From the NCBI GenBank assembly GCA_022823085.1, contig JAJDXV010000123.1, positions 1-49,247 of the forward strand: DNA of 49,247 bases, in the 5' to 3' direction. The notes beneath the pieces are model-generated. The model made no database searches. It saw nothing but the letters and a program-made list of their open reading frames with translations, and was not told the DNA's origin. The position numbers and the translations under genes are program-made. The stretch is from Candidatus Poribacteria bacterium. Lineage in GTDB: Bacteria; Poribacteria; WGA-4E; WGA-3G. Shown here in pieces: positions 15,384 through 24,732 of this stretch. Each line of letters begins with the position of its first letter. Position 1 is the first letter of the stretch.

Positions 15384-16874
15384 ATCCGCTTTTCCTGATT
15401 TTAGATTCGTAAGTTCGGTCCTTCCTTTGTCGGTCAACTGGTACTGTTGGTATCGACTTCTGGGTTTCTCCGGTAGCGTGTATTCAATCATCTCGTCGGC
15501 AAGAAGGTTTCGGAAAACCTTGTTAAATTGACCGGAGAGTTGCTTATATCCTAATCTCTTAGACAGTTCGGATTTTGACAGTGGACCCCCGGCGAGCAGG
15601 TTCAGCACTTTCGATTTAAGGTCCCCAGGGAGCGACTCTGGCTGCACCTCAATCCGTTCTGGAGGTTTGGCACGCCAAATGGTTGTCTTGAAACCACTGC
15701 TGTCGGTGAATTCGGGTTCGCGTAAGTTGGAATCCCTGCACCGGCGGATCATGTCTAATGTCCCTGTCCCCATCTCTTCAATGTATTGGGCGAGGTACAA
15801 GGATCGAGCAAGCAACCGGTTGTTGGGTACCGATGGATGTGTGTCCCGCAGCTGTTCCGGTGTCAAAGGGTATGGTAATCTGCCGGGATTCAAGACCTCA
15901 AGCCGATCCGAGAACAGCATTACTTGAACGCTGGCGTTACTGGTATAGTCGCGATGCGCTACGGCGTTGACGATGGCTTCGGTCACGACTTCTTTCGGGA
16001 TCTCATAACTAACAGGTGCTTGCGTGCTCTCTGCCCGTGTTCCTACCGACAGTGCAATCTTGCTAAGCACAAAATCGACTGCCTGATCAACGAGTTGAAA
16101 CGCAGTGCCTTTATAGATCTGATAGGATGGAATCGGTTTCGCAACCTCTGTTCCATGGAAATGTGCACACTTAACCTCCGAGGAAATCAGAAACTGCTGT
16201 GGTGCTTTCCCAAATGCTAACACTGCCGCGTTCGTTGGTCGTCCACCGTTTAAAAGATTCAGATGTCCCAGCAATACCTCAGCGGAGGTGCCTTCAGTCA
16301 ACGGAAAGTCTCTTGCATTGCGTGCCGTGCGGATAAACCAATCCATCTGTTCTGAGTTGAGATCGTCCAATGATGCTTTTGAGCAAGGTGACGCGTCAAA
16401 AGGTTCAGAACGGACGAGGTCTTTGCTACTAAGGTATTCAACTAATGCCGCGTAGAGTGCTGCTATGAGTTCTTCTGTATCATTGAAACGTTTCCGAATC
16501 AGTCCAGTTTGTGCCTTACGGATGAGTGCCTGCATCTTCGGGTGCCTATCGTCATTATTTGTCCCTTTTATGAAAATCAGCCTGTGTATGCCGGACGCAG
16601 TTGCTTGATCGAATTCTCGCTCTGTCGGTGATATGCCGTCTGAATCCTCCGATCCGTAGTCGTTACCGAACAACCCTACATAGACATCTGACTGCTTAAC
16701 CTCGTCCAGATAGAGGTTATCCGGAGGACGATCTGATGCGGGAACATCTTCAAACAGGAAGACATCAAAGAATCGCTGCATCAACGGATCCCCGCGTAGA
16801 TAGTCGCGGAGTGCCTCACGTTTATGTTTGAATTCGGTTTGGACGCTGCTGATGAAAATACGGATAGGGTTCAT
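15381..16874 (-). CDS. DUF4062–HATPase_c_4 protein inside the hsd operon
   Basis: A 497-residue protein. Residues 1-120 form a DUF4062 domain (RIFISSVQTEFKHKREAL, then YLDEVKQSDVYVGLFGNDYG), an N-terminal module of several stress and conflict proteins. Residues about 175-400 resemble the C-terminal part of AlbA_2/RecG-like ATP-binding regulators, with the HATPase_c_4 segment EVVTEAIVNAVAHRDY and EEMGTGTLDMIRRC. A winged-helix region follows near 415-490. The usual AlbA_2 DNA-binding domain seems replaced by DUF4062. It could be a regulator or an accessory defence protein. The stop codon lies in a 12-bp tandem repeat. Confidence 0.75.
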   Translation of the reverse strand: MNPIRIFISSVQTEFKHKREALRDYLRGDPLMQRFFDVFLFEDVPASDRPPDNLYLDEVKQSDVYVGLFGNDYGSEDSDGISPTEREFDQATASGIHRLIFIKGTNNDDRHPKMQALIRKAQTGLIRKRFNDTEELIAALYAALVEYLSSKDLVRSEPFDASPCSKASLDDLNSEQMDWFIRTARNARDFPLTEGTSAEVLLGHLNLLNGGRPTNAAVLAFGKAPQQFLISSEVKCAHFHGTEVAKPIPSYQIYKGTAFQLVDQAVDFVLSKIALSVGTRAESTQAPVSYEIPKEVVTEAIVNAVAHRDYTSNASVQVMLFSDRLEVLNPGRLPYPLTPEQLRDTHPSVPNNRLLARSLYLAQYIEEMGTGTLDMIRRCRDSNLREPEFTDSSGFKTTIWRAKPPERIEVQPESLPGDLKSKVLNLLAGGPLSKSELSKRLGYKQLSGQFNKVFRNLLADEMIEYTLPEKPRSRYQQYQLTDKGRTELTNLKSGKAD

Positions 16875-16902
16875 AACTATTGAGTATTGATTTGGTGCTG
16901 TG

Positions 16903-17022
16903 TTAGTCTTCTGATTCCAAGCAGGAATCGAAATCTAAATGCACAGAAGTTCTAATGCTCGCTGGTATATAATCGTCTTTGCTCAGTTTTGCTTCTTTTA
17001 CCGTTATTCCAAGTTCCTTCAA
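16903..17022 (-). CDS. Possible 39-residue protein translationally coupled to the trypsin-like protease
   Basis: A TTG at 17022-17020 overlaps the protease stop TGA and opens 39 codons: LKELGITVKEAKLSKDD followed by YIPASIRTSVHLDFDSCLESED split in two halves, then TAA. The composition is charged and protein-like, with no stop until 28 bp before the DUF4062 gene. There is no separate ribosome-binding site; translation would depend on termination-reinitiation. It could instead be the frameshifted tail of a longer ancestral protease. Confidence 0.35.
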   Translation of the reverse strand: MKELGITVKEAKLSKDDYIPASIRTSVHLDFDSCLESED

Positions 17023-17708
17023 ATAGGGTTTTCAATTAAATTTAAAACGTGCTTGATCGAATGAGCCGTTATGATACCAGAATTGTCTCTATAATAACCA
17101 ACTGGTTTTTTTCCTCCTCCATTCATTTTTGCTTCTAATTCGGTTTCATATACAGGTTTTATTTCAGGTTCGTAGTTAACTATAATTCCCGCGACAGAGT
17201 ACAAATTGCTCTTGCTCGGTTTAAAAACAACTGGACCTCCAGAGAAACCTTTGTTGCCCTGCCCGTCCAGCAATATATAATCTTCATTCATCCAACATAC
17301 AATTCCCCGTCTTGCAATTGGCAATGGAAAATTTCTGTTAAGTTTTTGGATTGATGGTGCTAATTTATCTATATCGACTACATTTGGAAATCCAAGAAAG
17401 TAAACGTCTTGAGAATAACATAAATGAGCCATGCTTGCAAGAAAAGGATGGTCAACTGAAAAGGATAAATCACCTGTTAGAACAGATATATCAGTGTCTC
17501 CGCTACCATGACCAATCAGATTAGTTTTCAGGTTTGCCCAGTTACCATTATAATAAATTTCCACAGTATCGCGATACACAATGTTTTCGACTATATGCTT
17601 AGCGGTAATTAGATATCGTTGATTACCTTCATCAATAGTGAAGCATGTTCCAATCCGGTCCCCATATTTGATTCTAAAAATCCTTTGGAGAACATTTGAC
17701 GTAATCAT
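17019..17708 (-). CDS. Trypsin-like serine protease embedded in the hsd operon
   Basis: A 229-residue chymotrypsin-fold protease when started at ATG 17708; a TTG at 17840 would add 44 residues without family likeness. The catalytic triad is visible: histidine in YLITAKHIVEN, aspartate in GSGDTDISVL, serine in GNKGFSGGPVVF. There is no signal peptide, so it would act in the cytoplasm. The gene is richer in A/T and in Asn/Ile/Tyr codons than its neighbours, suggesting separate acquisition. It lies between hsdS and the DUF4062 gene. Trypsin-like domains serve as effectors in several bacterial defence systems. Confidence 0.8.
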   Translation of the reverse strand: MITSNVLQRIFRIKYGDRIGTCFTIDEGNQRYLITAKHIVENIVYRDTVEIYYNGNWANLKTNLIGHGSGDTDISVLTGDLSFSVDHPFLASMAHLCYSQDVYFLGFPNVVDIDKLAPSIQKLNRNFPLPIARRGIVCWMNEDYILLDGQGNKGFSGGPVVFKPSKSNLYSVAGIIVNYEPEIKPVYETELEAKMNGGGKKPVGYYRDNSGIITAHSIKHVLNLIENPI

Positions 17709-17869
17709 AGTTATTATATCGTCCTTAAAGCATCGGAGTGCTATATCTATAAAATTAACGTGATAATCTGCAAGCAGGCAGCGTCTATATAGAAACTGCG
17801 AACTCCAGCGAATCCTGGAAATCCTAAAATCTCGATTCAAACAAAAGCCGCGACAAACACCAAGCCTTC

Positions 17870-19081
17870 CTAATCCGCGTCATCCGTGTCATCCGTGCAA
17901 GTCCGCGATTCAGACAACCGCACCCGTCCTGTGAGGAGCTGCTGCATCATCCCCTGTTTGATGGCGTGGGTTTTCTCCCGACGCTGCTCTAACGCGGTAA
18001 TCTCGCCATCCATGTCTGAAAGGACAGAGGCGATGGCGTGTTGTTCATCATAATCAGGAGCGTATAGTTCAAGATTTTGATACTCAGATATGTAGTATCG
18101 TTTGTGGTTACCCAATGGAAAATCAATCAACTGCATCCGTTCAAATACATACTTGAGACTAACACATTCATGTTTAGGATACAAGAGTTTGATTGCCGAA
18201 GACTTAACTTTGAAAGGAAATGTCGCATATTTACTGTCTGTGGTAAAATCATCAAAAACGATAGCGGGAAAATTATGACAGATTCCAGAAACTTCGTCTG
18301 TATAGCCAAGAATAAAAGCCTTATTCGCTGTCAAAACAGGTACATTGCCATGTTCCGTGTATTCTGCAGATTGAACAATGTAAGGATCTGGTCGTTTATA
18401 AGCAAGTAAATCGCTAATCTTTGTTTTTTCCCATTCCCTACTAAACCCGGGCAGGCGCGTCTTACCCGTTAGCAGTTGCTGCATAGCAGCTTGCTTGATT
18501 GCCTGCTTCTTGGCGATGAGTGCCTCCAAGGCGTTGAGCAACCCATCCACATCTGACAACGCTTCGGCGATGGCGCGTTGTTCGGATATCTGAGGCGGAC
18601 AAAGGATCTTAATTAATTTCACGTCGCTGCTATTGATAGCTGGGTAATTTGATCCTGCAAGGATTTTTGCAATCTGATCGTTCACACCTTGGCTAAATAA
18701 CTGAGAAAATAAAAAATAAGGAACGGATAGATCGCGTTTTGCACGAAGAACTGCAAACCCTGTAGAACAAACTGCATTCGGCACTTGGTCGTGAAAAAAG
18801 AGATGTGCCATAAGATTTGGTCTGACTGTTGACATTAGTACATCGCCATTCCGAAGTATACGTTGTGCTCTTGAAGGTGCAGTTCGAAAAACCTCTTCAG
18901 AATAACCGAGTAATTTGCCGGAATCAACTTGCTCAAGCGAGATATAGTTGAACTTGTAATTTGGATTTGTGTTGCTTGAAAAATTCTGTGGATTAATATC
19001 CAAAATATCTTGTAGTTTCTTCATTTCCCACTCACCGCTGAATCTCTGTGAGGTCTGTATATCTGTTTTTGCGTTACTCAT
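17870..19081 (-). CDS. hsdS: Type I restriction enzyme S (specificity) subunit
   Basis: A 403-residue protein with two target-recognition halves, each followed by a conserved helical region. The first half starts SGEWEMKKLQDILDINPQ and ends with PPQISEQRAIAEALSDVDGL; the second starts SREWEKTKISDLLAYKR and ends with DEQHAIASVLSDMDGEI. Both end in a near-repeat MQQLLTGKTRL / MQQLLTGRVRL. HsdS binds the bipartite DNA target for both methylation and cleavage. The ATG at 19081 overlaps the hsdM stop as ATGA, so this start is preferred over the upstream TTG. The target-recognition parts are A/T-rich compared with hsdM, as is usual for exchanged specificity domains. Confidence 0.93.
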   Translation of the reverse strand: MSNAKTDIQTSQRFSGEWEMKKLQDILDINPQNFSSNTNPNYKFNYISLEQVDSGKLLGYSEEVFRTAPSRAQRILRNGDVLMSTVRPNLMAHLFFHDQVPNAVCSTGFAVLRAKRDLSVPYFLFSQLFSQGVNDQIAKILAGSNYPAINSSDVKLIKILCPPQISEQRAIAEALSDVDGLLNALEALIAKKQAIKQAAMQQLLTGKTRLPGFSREWEKTKISDLLAYKRPDPYIVQSAEYTEHGNVPVLTANKAFILGYTDEVSGICHNFPAIVFDDFTTDSKYATFPFKVKSSAIKLLYPKHECVSLKYVFERMQLIDFPLGNHKRYYISEYQNLELYAPDYDEQHAIASVLSDMDGEITALEQRREKTHAIKQGMMQQLLTGRVRLSESRTCTDDTDDAD

Positions 19082-21513
19082 GCCCAATCAATCCCCATCT
19101 TCTGCAAATGCGCCTCTACCTTCGCGCTAAACTCGTCTACCTCGCTCGCCAAATCCGGCAACGGCTCTGCATAGCGTTCTTCCAATTCTTGAACGCGCCC
19201 CGTCAACTCTTGCGTCACGCGCTGCACTTCACCGTCAATCGCTATGTGAATACTGGCGACCCATTTATCCGCAACGACAAGCGTCTTGATTTCGTCCTCG
19301 GTGAGTGTGGCGTAGTGTGCAAGTACCTGTTGATCCAATGCCTCCTGCTCCTTCTTTACGGCTCTGCTCACTTTCGACACGGCATCAATAAGAAGTGCAC
19401 AAGACGTGAGAACTTCCCGCTCCTCATTGCTGTCTGGCTCACCTTGACTCGCTTTGAGACGTTCCTTCACACTGCTCGCCGTGATATTGCCTTTATCAGT
19501 AGTAGCCTCAGCGAGCAATCCGTCCTCGCCGGTGTGTTCCTCAATGTATTCCGCCAATTCACTCTCCGCAGTCGCTTGCTTAGTTTGTAACATCTCAATA
19601 ACGTCCTGCTCATCGGCGAAATAGTGGGCAACGATCAACCTTGGCGGAATCAGGTCCATCTTGTATTTTTTACGCTGGACGACAAGATCCGGGGTTTCCT
19701 TAATGTCTTGATCTGGATCACGCGGTTTCGATGCCTCTACCCATCCGTCTGTAACAATCAGATACACATCGTCCTGCATTGTTTCGTCCCAGTAATCCAT
19801 GAATCTCTGATACACGTCGTATCGGTCAAGAAGTGGCAGGTCTTTGAAACGGGCGAGTAGGTCCTCGGATAACGTCGTAACGATGTTTCTGGGACTCGTG
19901 CCGACATCAATATTGAGCAGGTTCGGTTCGTGTTTTTCGCGCCACATCGCGAAGACAGCATCAACGCGCTGTTGGTAAGACGCAAACTCGCCATGTGTGA
20001 GGATCGTCGTTTTTATTTGTTGTGTTTCGACGAGCGGATCGCTGTATCCGGGTCTACCGTTGGCTTTGAAGAGTGTGTCGCGGAGCGTTGGGAAGACTTG
20101 CCAATAGTCGTCAAGTGCTTCAATATCGGTATCGGGGATGCCGCCGTTGAGGTGTGCGTCAAGGTCGTGCAAGTCTTCGGGTTCACTGGTATCAATATAG
20201 CGCGGGATATTCAGGTTATAGTCGTTGGCGGGGTCGGCGATTTCAGATATTGGCACCATACGAGAATAGCGCGGGACCTCGGTCTGCACATTGAAAACTG
20301 AGACGATTTTGTGGATGTCTTGGGCGCGGAGCCGGTTTTTATTCCCATCCTTGAGGAATCCTTTGCTGGCGTCTATCATAAAGATTCCTTTGTGGACGCG
20401 GGCGTTCTCTTTGTCAATGACCAGAATACAGGCGGGGATACCGGTGCCGTAGAAGAGATTGGCGGGTAAGCCGATAATGCCTTTGATGTAGCCGCGTTGG
20501 ATGAGATTTCTGCGGATGTCTGCTTCCCTGTTCCCTCGGAAGAGGACCCCGTGCGGTAGGATAATCGCGCCTTTGCCCGTGCTTTTCAGCGATGCGACGA
20601 AATGTAGCAGAAAGGCGTAATCCCCGTTTTTGGCGGGAGGGATTCCGTATCCATCAAAACGTCTATACGGGTCGTTTTCGGGATCGAGACCGTTTGTCCA
20701 AGCCTTATCGGAGAAGGGCGGATTGGCGACACCAAAGTCAAAGGTTTTGAGTTGCGTATCGGTATCCTTGAAGTATGGATCGGTTAACGTATTGCCGTGC
20801 CAGAGTTCTGCGGTCTCATTGCCGTGGAGAATCATGTTCATGCGCGCCAATGCGTAGGTGGCGTTATCTTTCTCCTGTCCATTGACGGTGATGCCTTCGG
20901 GTGTCTCGTAGGCAGCCCGAAGGAGGAGCGAGCCGGAGCCGCAGGTCGGGTCGTAAATGGTTTGGTCTTGACGTGTCTCTGGACCGATGCCGATGACTTG
21001 CGCCATGATGCGTGAGACTTCGGCGGGTGTGTAGAACTGTCCCTTGCTTTTTCCGGATTCTGTGGCGAAGTGCCGCATGAGGTATTCATAGGCATCGCCT
21101 AAGAGGTCATCGCCTTCTGCACGGTTCGCGCTTAAGTCGAGGTCGTTAAAAATAGCGACGAGCTTGGAGAGTTTCATCTGCATTTCGCGACCTCTACCGA
21201 GTTTACTATCATCGTTGAAATCTGCCTGATCGATGACACCTTTGAGGTCGTTCGCCTCGGCGAGTTTCGCTATAATTTTGTTGATTTTGTCGCCGATCTC
21301 TTTGTCGCCTTGTAATGCGACCATATCGTTGAAACTGCCGCCTTCCGGGACCTCAATGACGGAATCGGGGTCGCTGGCGGCTTTGTCGGAGACGTATTTC
21401 ATGAAGAGCAGCGTCAGGATGTAGTCTTTATACTGTGAGGCGTCCATGCCGCCGCGGAGTTGGTCGCAGCTTTGCCAGAGCGACGCGTAGAGTTGTGATT
21501 TTTTTATTCCCAT
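19078..21513 (-). CDS. hsdM: Type I restriction enzyme M (adenine methyltransferase) subunit
   Basis: An 811-residue N6-adenine methyltransferase. The N-terminal HsdM helical domain is residues about 5-150 (SLWQSCDQLRGGMDASQY), motif I is DPTCGSG (188-194), and the catalytic NPPF is at 264-267. A C-terminal extension beyond about residue 480 contains coiled-coil stretches, making it longer than the classic EcoKI M subunit but like many environmental HsdM proteins. ATG 21513 has AAAGGA 7 bases upstream; the open frame upstream runs through a MITE and is not coding. It is first in the operon; its promoter lies at 21699-21727, beyond the MITE. Confidence 0.95.
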   Translation of the reverse strand: MGIKKSQLYASLWQSCDQLRGGMDASQYKDYILTLLFMKYVSDKAASDPDSVIEVPEGGSFNDMVALQGDKEIGDKINKIIAKLAEANDLKGVIDQADFNDDSKLGRGREMQMKLSKLVAIFNDLDLSANRAEGDDLLGDAYEYLMRHFATESGKSKGQFYTPAEVSRIMAQVIGIGPETRQDQTIYDPTCGSGSLLLRAAYETPEGITVNGQEKDNATYALARMNMILHGNETAELWHGNTLTDPYFKDTDTQLKTFDFGVANPPFSDKAWTNGLDPENDPYRRFDGYGIPPAKNGDYAFLLHFVASLKSTGKGAIILPHGVLFRGNREADIRRNLIQRGYIKGIIGLPANLFYGTGIPACILVIDKENARVHKGIFMIDASKGFLKDGNKNRLRAQDIHKIVSVFNVQTEVPRYSRMVPISEIADPANDYNLNIPRYIDTSEPEDLHDLDAHLNGGIPDTDIEALDDYWQVFPTLRDTLFKANGRPGYSDPLVETQQIKTTILTHGEFASYQQRVDAVFAMWREKHEPNLLNIDVGTSPRNIVTTLSEDLLARFKDLPLLDRYDVYQRFMDYWDETMQDDVYLIVTDGWVEASKPRDPDQDIKETPDLVVQRKKYKMDLIPPRLIVAHYFADEQDVIEMLQTKQATAESELAEYIEEHTGEDGLLAEATTDKGNITASSVKERLKASQGEPDSNEEREVLTSCALLIDAVSKVSRAVKKEQEALDQQVLAHYATLTEDEIKTLVVADKWVASIHIAIDGEVQRVTQELTGRVQELEERYAEPLPDLASEVDEFSAKVEAHLQKMGIDWA

Positions 21514-21547
21514 AGGTGAATCCTTTCTTGGGGGATTGGCAGTAGTA

Positions 21548-21692
21548 CAGGGGTATTCAATTGTACGATTTGGATCATGGTTTTGCTTTACATATGTGCC
21601 CGTTCTTAGGAAAGATCGCGAGCGCAGCTCGCTCCTACAGAGGAAGACGTATCCATATATATAAAGTAAATAGGTACAATTGAATGGCCCTG
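21548..21692. repeat. 145-bp MITE with 10-bp target duplication, inserted in the hsdM leader
   Basis: Ends CAGGGGTATTCAATTGTAC (21548-21566) and GTACAATTGAATGGCCCTG (21674-21692) match at 17 of 19 inverted positions. GGCAGTAGTA flanks it on both sides (21538-21547, 21693-21702). The core holds the palindrome GCGAGCGCAGCTCGC. A copy in opposite orientation at 49108 onward matches it at 130 of 131 positions between the inner ends, so it was mobile recently. Confidence 0.9.
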
Positions 21693-21698
21693 GGCAGT

Positions 21699-21727
21699 AG
21701 TATACCATAGGTTGTACTACGCGTCAA
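21699..21727 (-). promoter_or_regulatory. Sigma-70-like promoter of the hsd operon
   Basis: On the minus strand, TTGACG (21727-21722), a 17-base spacer and TATACT (21704-21699). Four bases of the -10 box fall in the target duplication of the MITE. The predicted transcription start is at the edge of the MITE, near 21692, about 180 bases before hsdM. Confidence 0.65.
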
Positions 21728-21834
21728 TGTTATAATAACTTGGGGCAGATTCATTTAGTTTCCTCTTTTGTAGCGCAAACTTTTAGTTAGGACTTACGTG
21801 TTTTTTCATAAATCTCTACATAATAAGCGCAATA

Positions 21835-21855
21835 GGCGAGGTTACAAACCTCGCC
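21835..21855 (-). terminator. Hairpin downstream of the TonB-receptor gene, possibly a terminator
   Basis: GGCGAGGTT and AACCTCGCC form a perfect 9-bp stem with a three-base loop, 54 bp after the receptor stop codon. No U tract follows, so it may simply be a palindromic repeat. The surrounding 21703-21908 also holds a fragment of the AGGACTTACG repeat at about 21788. Confidence 0.35.
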
Positions 21856-21908
21856 TGCAGTGGGGATTTCGTAAATCCTGAAACTGTTGATTTCGTGCGC
21901 TATTGAAC

Positions 21909-24731
21909 TTAGAAAGTTTGTGTCAGACGCACCATTGATAAACGCCCGATTTCTGGCGAACCGATAAACTGCTGATGCCTACGGTCTAAGAGATTTTGGA
22001 CTGTCAGCGATAGACGGGGGCTGGGACCGATGGGTATCTGGTAGCCAGCGTTTAAATCGATCGTATAATACGATTCAATCTCACCGACATACACACCTGA
22101 CCTCACAGGGAAACCTGCCACAAAACGCGTTCGGAGCCCGACACCGAACCCGAGGTCACTATTAACGTATTGAACGTTTGCCCCAAACTTGTTCTTAGGT
22201 GCGTTGAGTGCGATATCGCCGAGTCCGTCAACATCTTCAAAGAGGTCTTTACTGACAAACGAATAATTTGCACCGAAACTTAAACTCGAATTAAGATAAT
22301 AGGTCAAGCTCAGGTCGAAGCCGTTGAGCGAAATATCGCCATAGTTCCGATAGGTCAGCATGACTGCGTTTGGGTCTGCCGCCTGTTCGGGTGTCACCGT
22401 TCCGAAAGGAATGAAAGCGGCACCGTTGTTGTCAGTGCCTGCGACGAACAACGCTACCAGTTCATCAACGGGGGACCCATTACCGTTGCCGCCTTGCGTA
22501 GGGGCATCAAACGCCAGCAGTGCCTGTTTTAGACCTGCGTTTGCAGGGTCGGCTAAGGCGACAGTAATTTGTTCACCCAGCGAAGCAGCTAACGTTGTCG
22601 GCTCCAAGAACACATTCGGAGTCTCGACGACCAACGGACCAACGAAATCGTTAATCCTTGAGTGATAGACATCAGCCGAAAACGCTAACTTATTCATGAG
22701 AATCCCTTTGTATCCGATCTCGTATGTCTGTGTAATCGTCGGTTTAAGGGGGTTAACATCGTTTACATCTTCAACGTCAACAAAATCGCCTACCTGTGGA
22801 TCCAGCGAGCGTAAGACATTTTTTACGCCTGTTACCTGTTGCGGAATGAGGGTGTCGAACCCATCGGAGAGGGCTGCGATAACGGGTTCTTGGAACCCGG
22901 CAGCGGTTAAACCTGCTTGAAAAACTGGGAGTGCCGCGCGCATGACAGCACTGCGTCCAACATTCCACATAACATTGGTAAAGACGGGATCGTCAAGCGG
23001 GATGTAGGCTTCTATTTGTAAACTCGCTAACGGTGAGAACGGAGACCGAAACTCCGGACGACCATCTGCACCTCTTTTGAAAGTAAACCCTGTTTCGGAA
23101 CGCACACCTTGTGCCCGGATGTCGATATTCGGACTGAAACCTAACGCCGGTTCAAAGTTAGCACCTAACTGAAAGGCATCTTTTGCCGACAAAATATCGA
23201 GAAATAGGTCTGAAGTTCGCGGCGTATTGAAGGCACGGTTATAGGTAACTCTCAAGTTATGATCGTCGTTGGGCTGGAAGGCGAGTGCGACACGCGGCGA
23301 AAGGACGTAGTCTTCAAGTTGATTATGGTCATCAATCCGCCCCGCAGCTATTAACTTTAACTGTGGAAAGATCCTGGTTTCTGATTGCAAATAGGCACCG
23401 ATCTCGTTAATGTTGTCATCGGCTTCATTGATGCCGTTGATTGTCCCCTCTGTATCCGGACGCGTCAGCAACACATCCAGTCCATACGTAAAGCGTTGCC
23501 GTTCACCCAAACGATAGCCGTGCTGAATCTGCCCGACATACAGATCGGAATTGTCAATAGTTGGATCGCCGCTCCGCACGACATAAGTATCGCCAGCATT
23601 GCTCCGATTCCAAAAGGCTTGCGCGAAGAGGTCTTTGTAAATAAAGCGGCCTTGGAGGTAACCATAAGTCCAGTTTTGGGCTTGGCCTGCCCCAATCCCG
23701 GTGAGTTCAATGCCGGTGGCTTGCGTGAAACCACTGGCAATAATAGCGGTTGTGTCATCGTTTAGACTATAATCGACGCGAAATTCGCCACTGGCTCTGT
23801 AAGTATCGAATATGAGTCCGCCTGCACCTTCAACATCCTCTTTCGCTCGTCCTTCTTCCCAATCATTTCCGCGGAAATAATTGCCCGAAAACTTATAGCC
23901 AATCGTCTCGTTGACAACACCTGCGTGTCGGAGTGAGCCGACAAATATACGCCGTTCACCGCCGCCGAGACTAATAGTGGTCCCTTGAGAAGTGAAGGGT
24001 GAGCGGGTAATGATGTGCATGACACCGTTGGCACTATTGGGTCCGTAAAGTGCCGCCCCAGGGCCTGAGACGACTTCAATCTGTTCAATGTCCTCATTTA
24101 TCGTCGGGATCAAACTGTAACTGTTAACGCGCAGCGAGGGGACACTCGCAATCCGATTATCAACGAGTGACAAAAGCGAACCGGAAAAAACGTTGTTGAA
24201 ACCGCGAACGACAACATAGGACGAACCGAGTCCAGCCGTCACGACATCCACCGCACGCACCGATTTTAAGTGTTCTGTAACACTTGGTGCGACGCGGTCT
24301 CTGATTTCCGAAGCACCCACAAGCGCAATAGATGCCGGTGCCTCAAGCACCTTTTCTCGACGGCGCGATGCCGTTACGGAAACCTTTTCAAGTTGAATCG
24401 CATCCGAAGAGAGCGCGATCTCTATAGATTTCGTTTCGTCGGCAGCGAGGGCAAAATCTGACACAACCGCTTCAGTATAACCTGATGAAGATGCTGTAAT
24501 TGTATAAACCCCTCCAACTAAATTTCTAATCTCAAGTGTGCCACTTGTTTCGCTAACACCGGTAACAACATCACCCGTTTCGGGTGTGACGGTAATGGAA
24601 ACGCCGTTCAACCGATTACCAGTTTGCGTATCTGTCACAGTAATGTTCAGTGTAGCGGCTTCCGAAGATGCGACACTGATACCCAAAACAGCGCATAAAA
24701 ATAGGCTAAAAAGTAGAATTGATGATTTCAA
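21909..24731 (-). CDS. TonB-dependent outer-membrane receptor
   Basis: A 940-residue receptor when started at TTG 24731. This TTG has AAGGAG five bases upstream, lies one base after the kinase stop and is followed by a clear signal peptide (LKSSILLFSLFLCAVLGISV… to about residue 25). Next come a carboxypeptidase-like regulatory domain (residues about 27-110; NITVTDTQTGNRLNGV), a TonB-box-like stretch (LEKVSVTASRR), the plug (EDIEQIEVVSGPGAALYGPN, NGVMHIITR) and a beta-barrel ending in aromatic F. It would import a large substrate across the outer membrane, powered by TonB. Coupling to a PfkB sugar kinase suggests a carbohydrate, but no SusD partner is seen. Confidence 0.9.
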   Translation of the reverse strand: MKSSILLFSLFLCAVLGISVASSEAATLNITVTDTQTGNRLNGVSITVTPETGDVVTGVSETSGTLEIRNLVGGVYTITASSSGYTEAVVSDFALAADETKSIEIALSSDAIQLEKVSVTASRRREKVLEAPASIALVGASEIRDRVAPSVTEHLKSVRAVDVVTAGLGSSYVVVRGFNNVFSGSLLSLVDNRIASVPSLRVNSYSLIPTINEDIEQIEVVSGPGAALYGPNSANGVMHIITRSPFTSQGTTISLGGGERRIFVGSLRHAGVVNETIGYKFSGNYFRGNDWEEGRAKEDVEGAGGLIFDTYRASGEFRVDYSLNDDTTAIIASGFTQATGIELTGIGAGQAQNWTYGYLQGRFIYKDLFAQAFWNRSNAGDTYVVRSGDPTIDNSDLYVGQIQHGYRLGERQRFTYGLDVLLTRPDTEGTINGINEADDNINEIGAYLQSETRIFPQLKLIAAGRIDDHNQLEDYVLSPRVALAFQPNDDHNLRVTYNRAFNTPRTSDLFLDILSAKDAFQLGANFEPALGFSPNIDIRAQGVRSETGFTFKRGADGRPEFRSPFSPLASLQIEAYIPLDDPVFTNVMWNVGRSAVMRAALPVFQAGLTAAGFQEPVIAALSDGFDTLIPQQVTGVKNVLRSLDPQVGDFVDVEDVNDVNPLKPTITQTYEIGYKGILMNKLAFSADVYHSRINDFVGPLVVETPNVFLEPTTLAASLGEQITVALADPANAGLKQALLAFDAPTQGGNGNGSPVDELVALFVAGTDNNGAAFIPFGTVTPEQAADPNAVMLTYRNYGDISLNGFDLSLTYYLNSSLSFGANYSFVSKDLFEDVDGLGDIALNAPKNKFGANVQYVNSDLGFGVGLRTRFVAGFPVRSGVYVGEIESYYTIDLNAGYQIPIGPSPRLSLTVQNLLDRRHQQFIGSPEIGRLSMVRLTQTF

Positions 24732-24732
24732 T

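Noticed and set aside
19078..21708. Longer HsdM with 65 extra N-terminal residues
   Set aside because: The extension reads through a MITE and its target duplication and lacks family likeness; ATG 21513 has a good ribosome-binding site.
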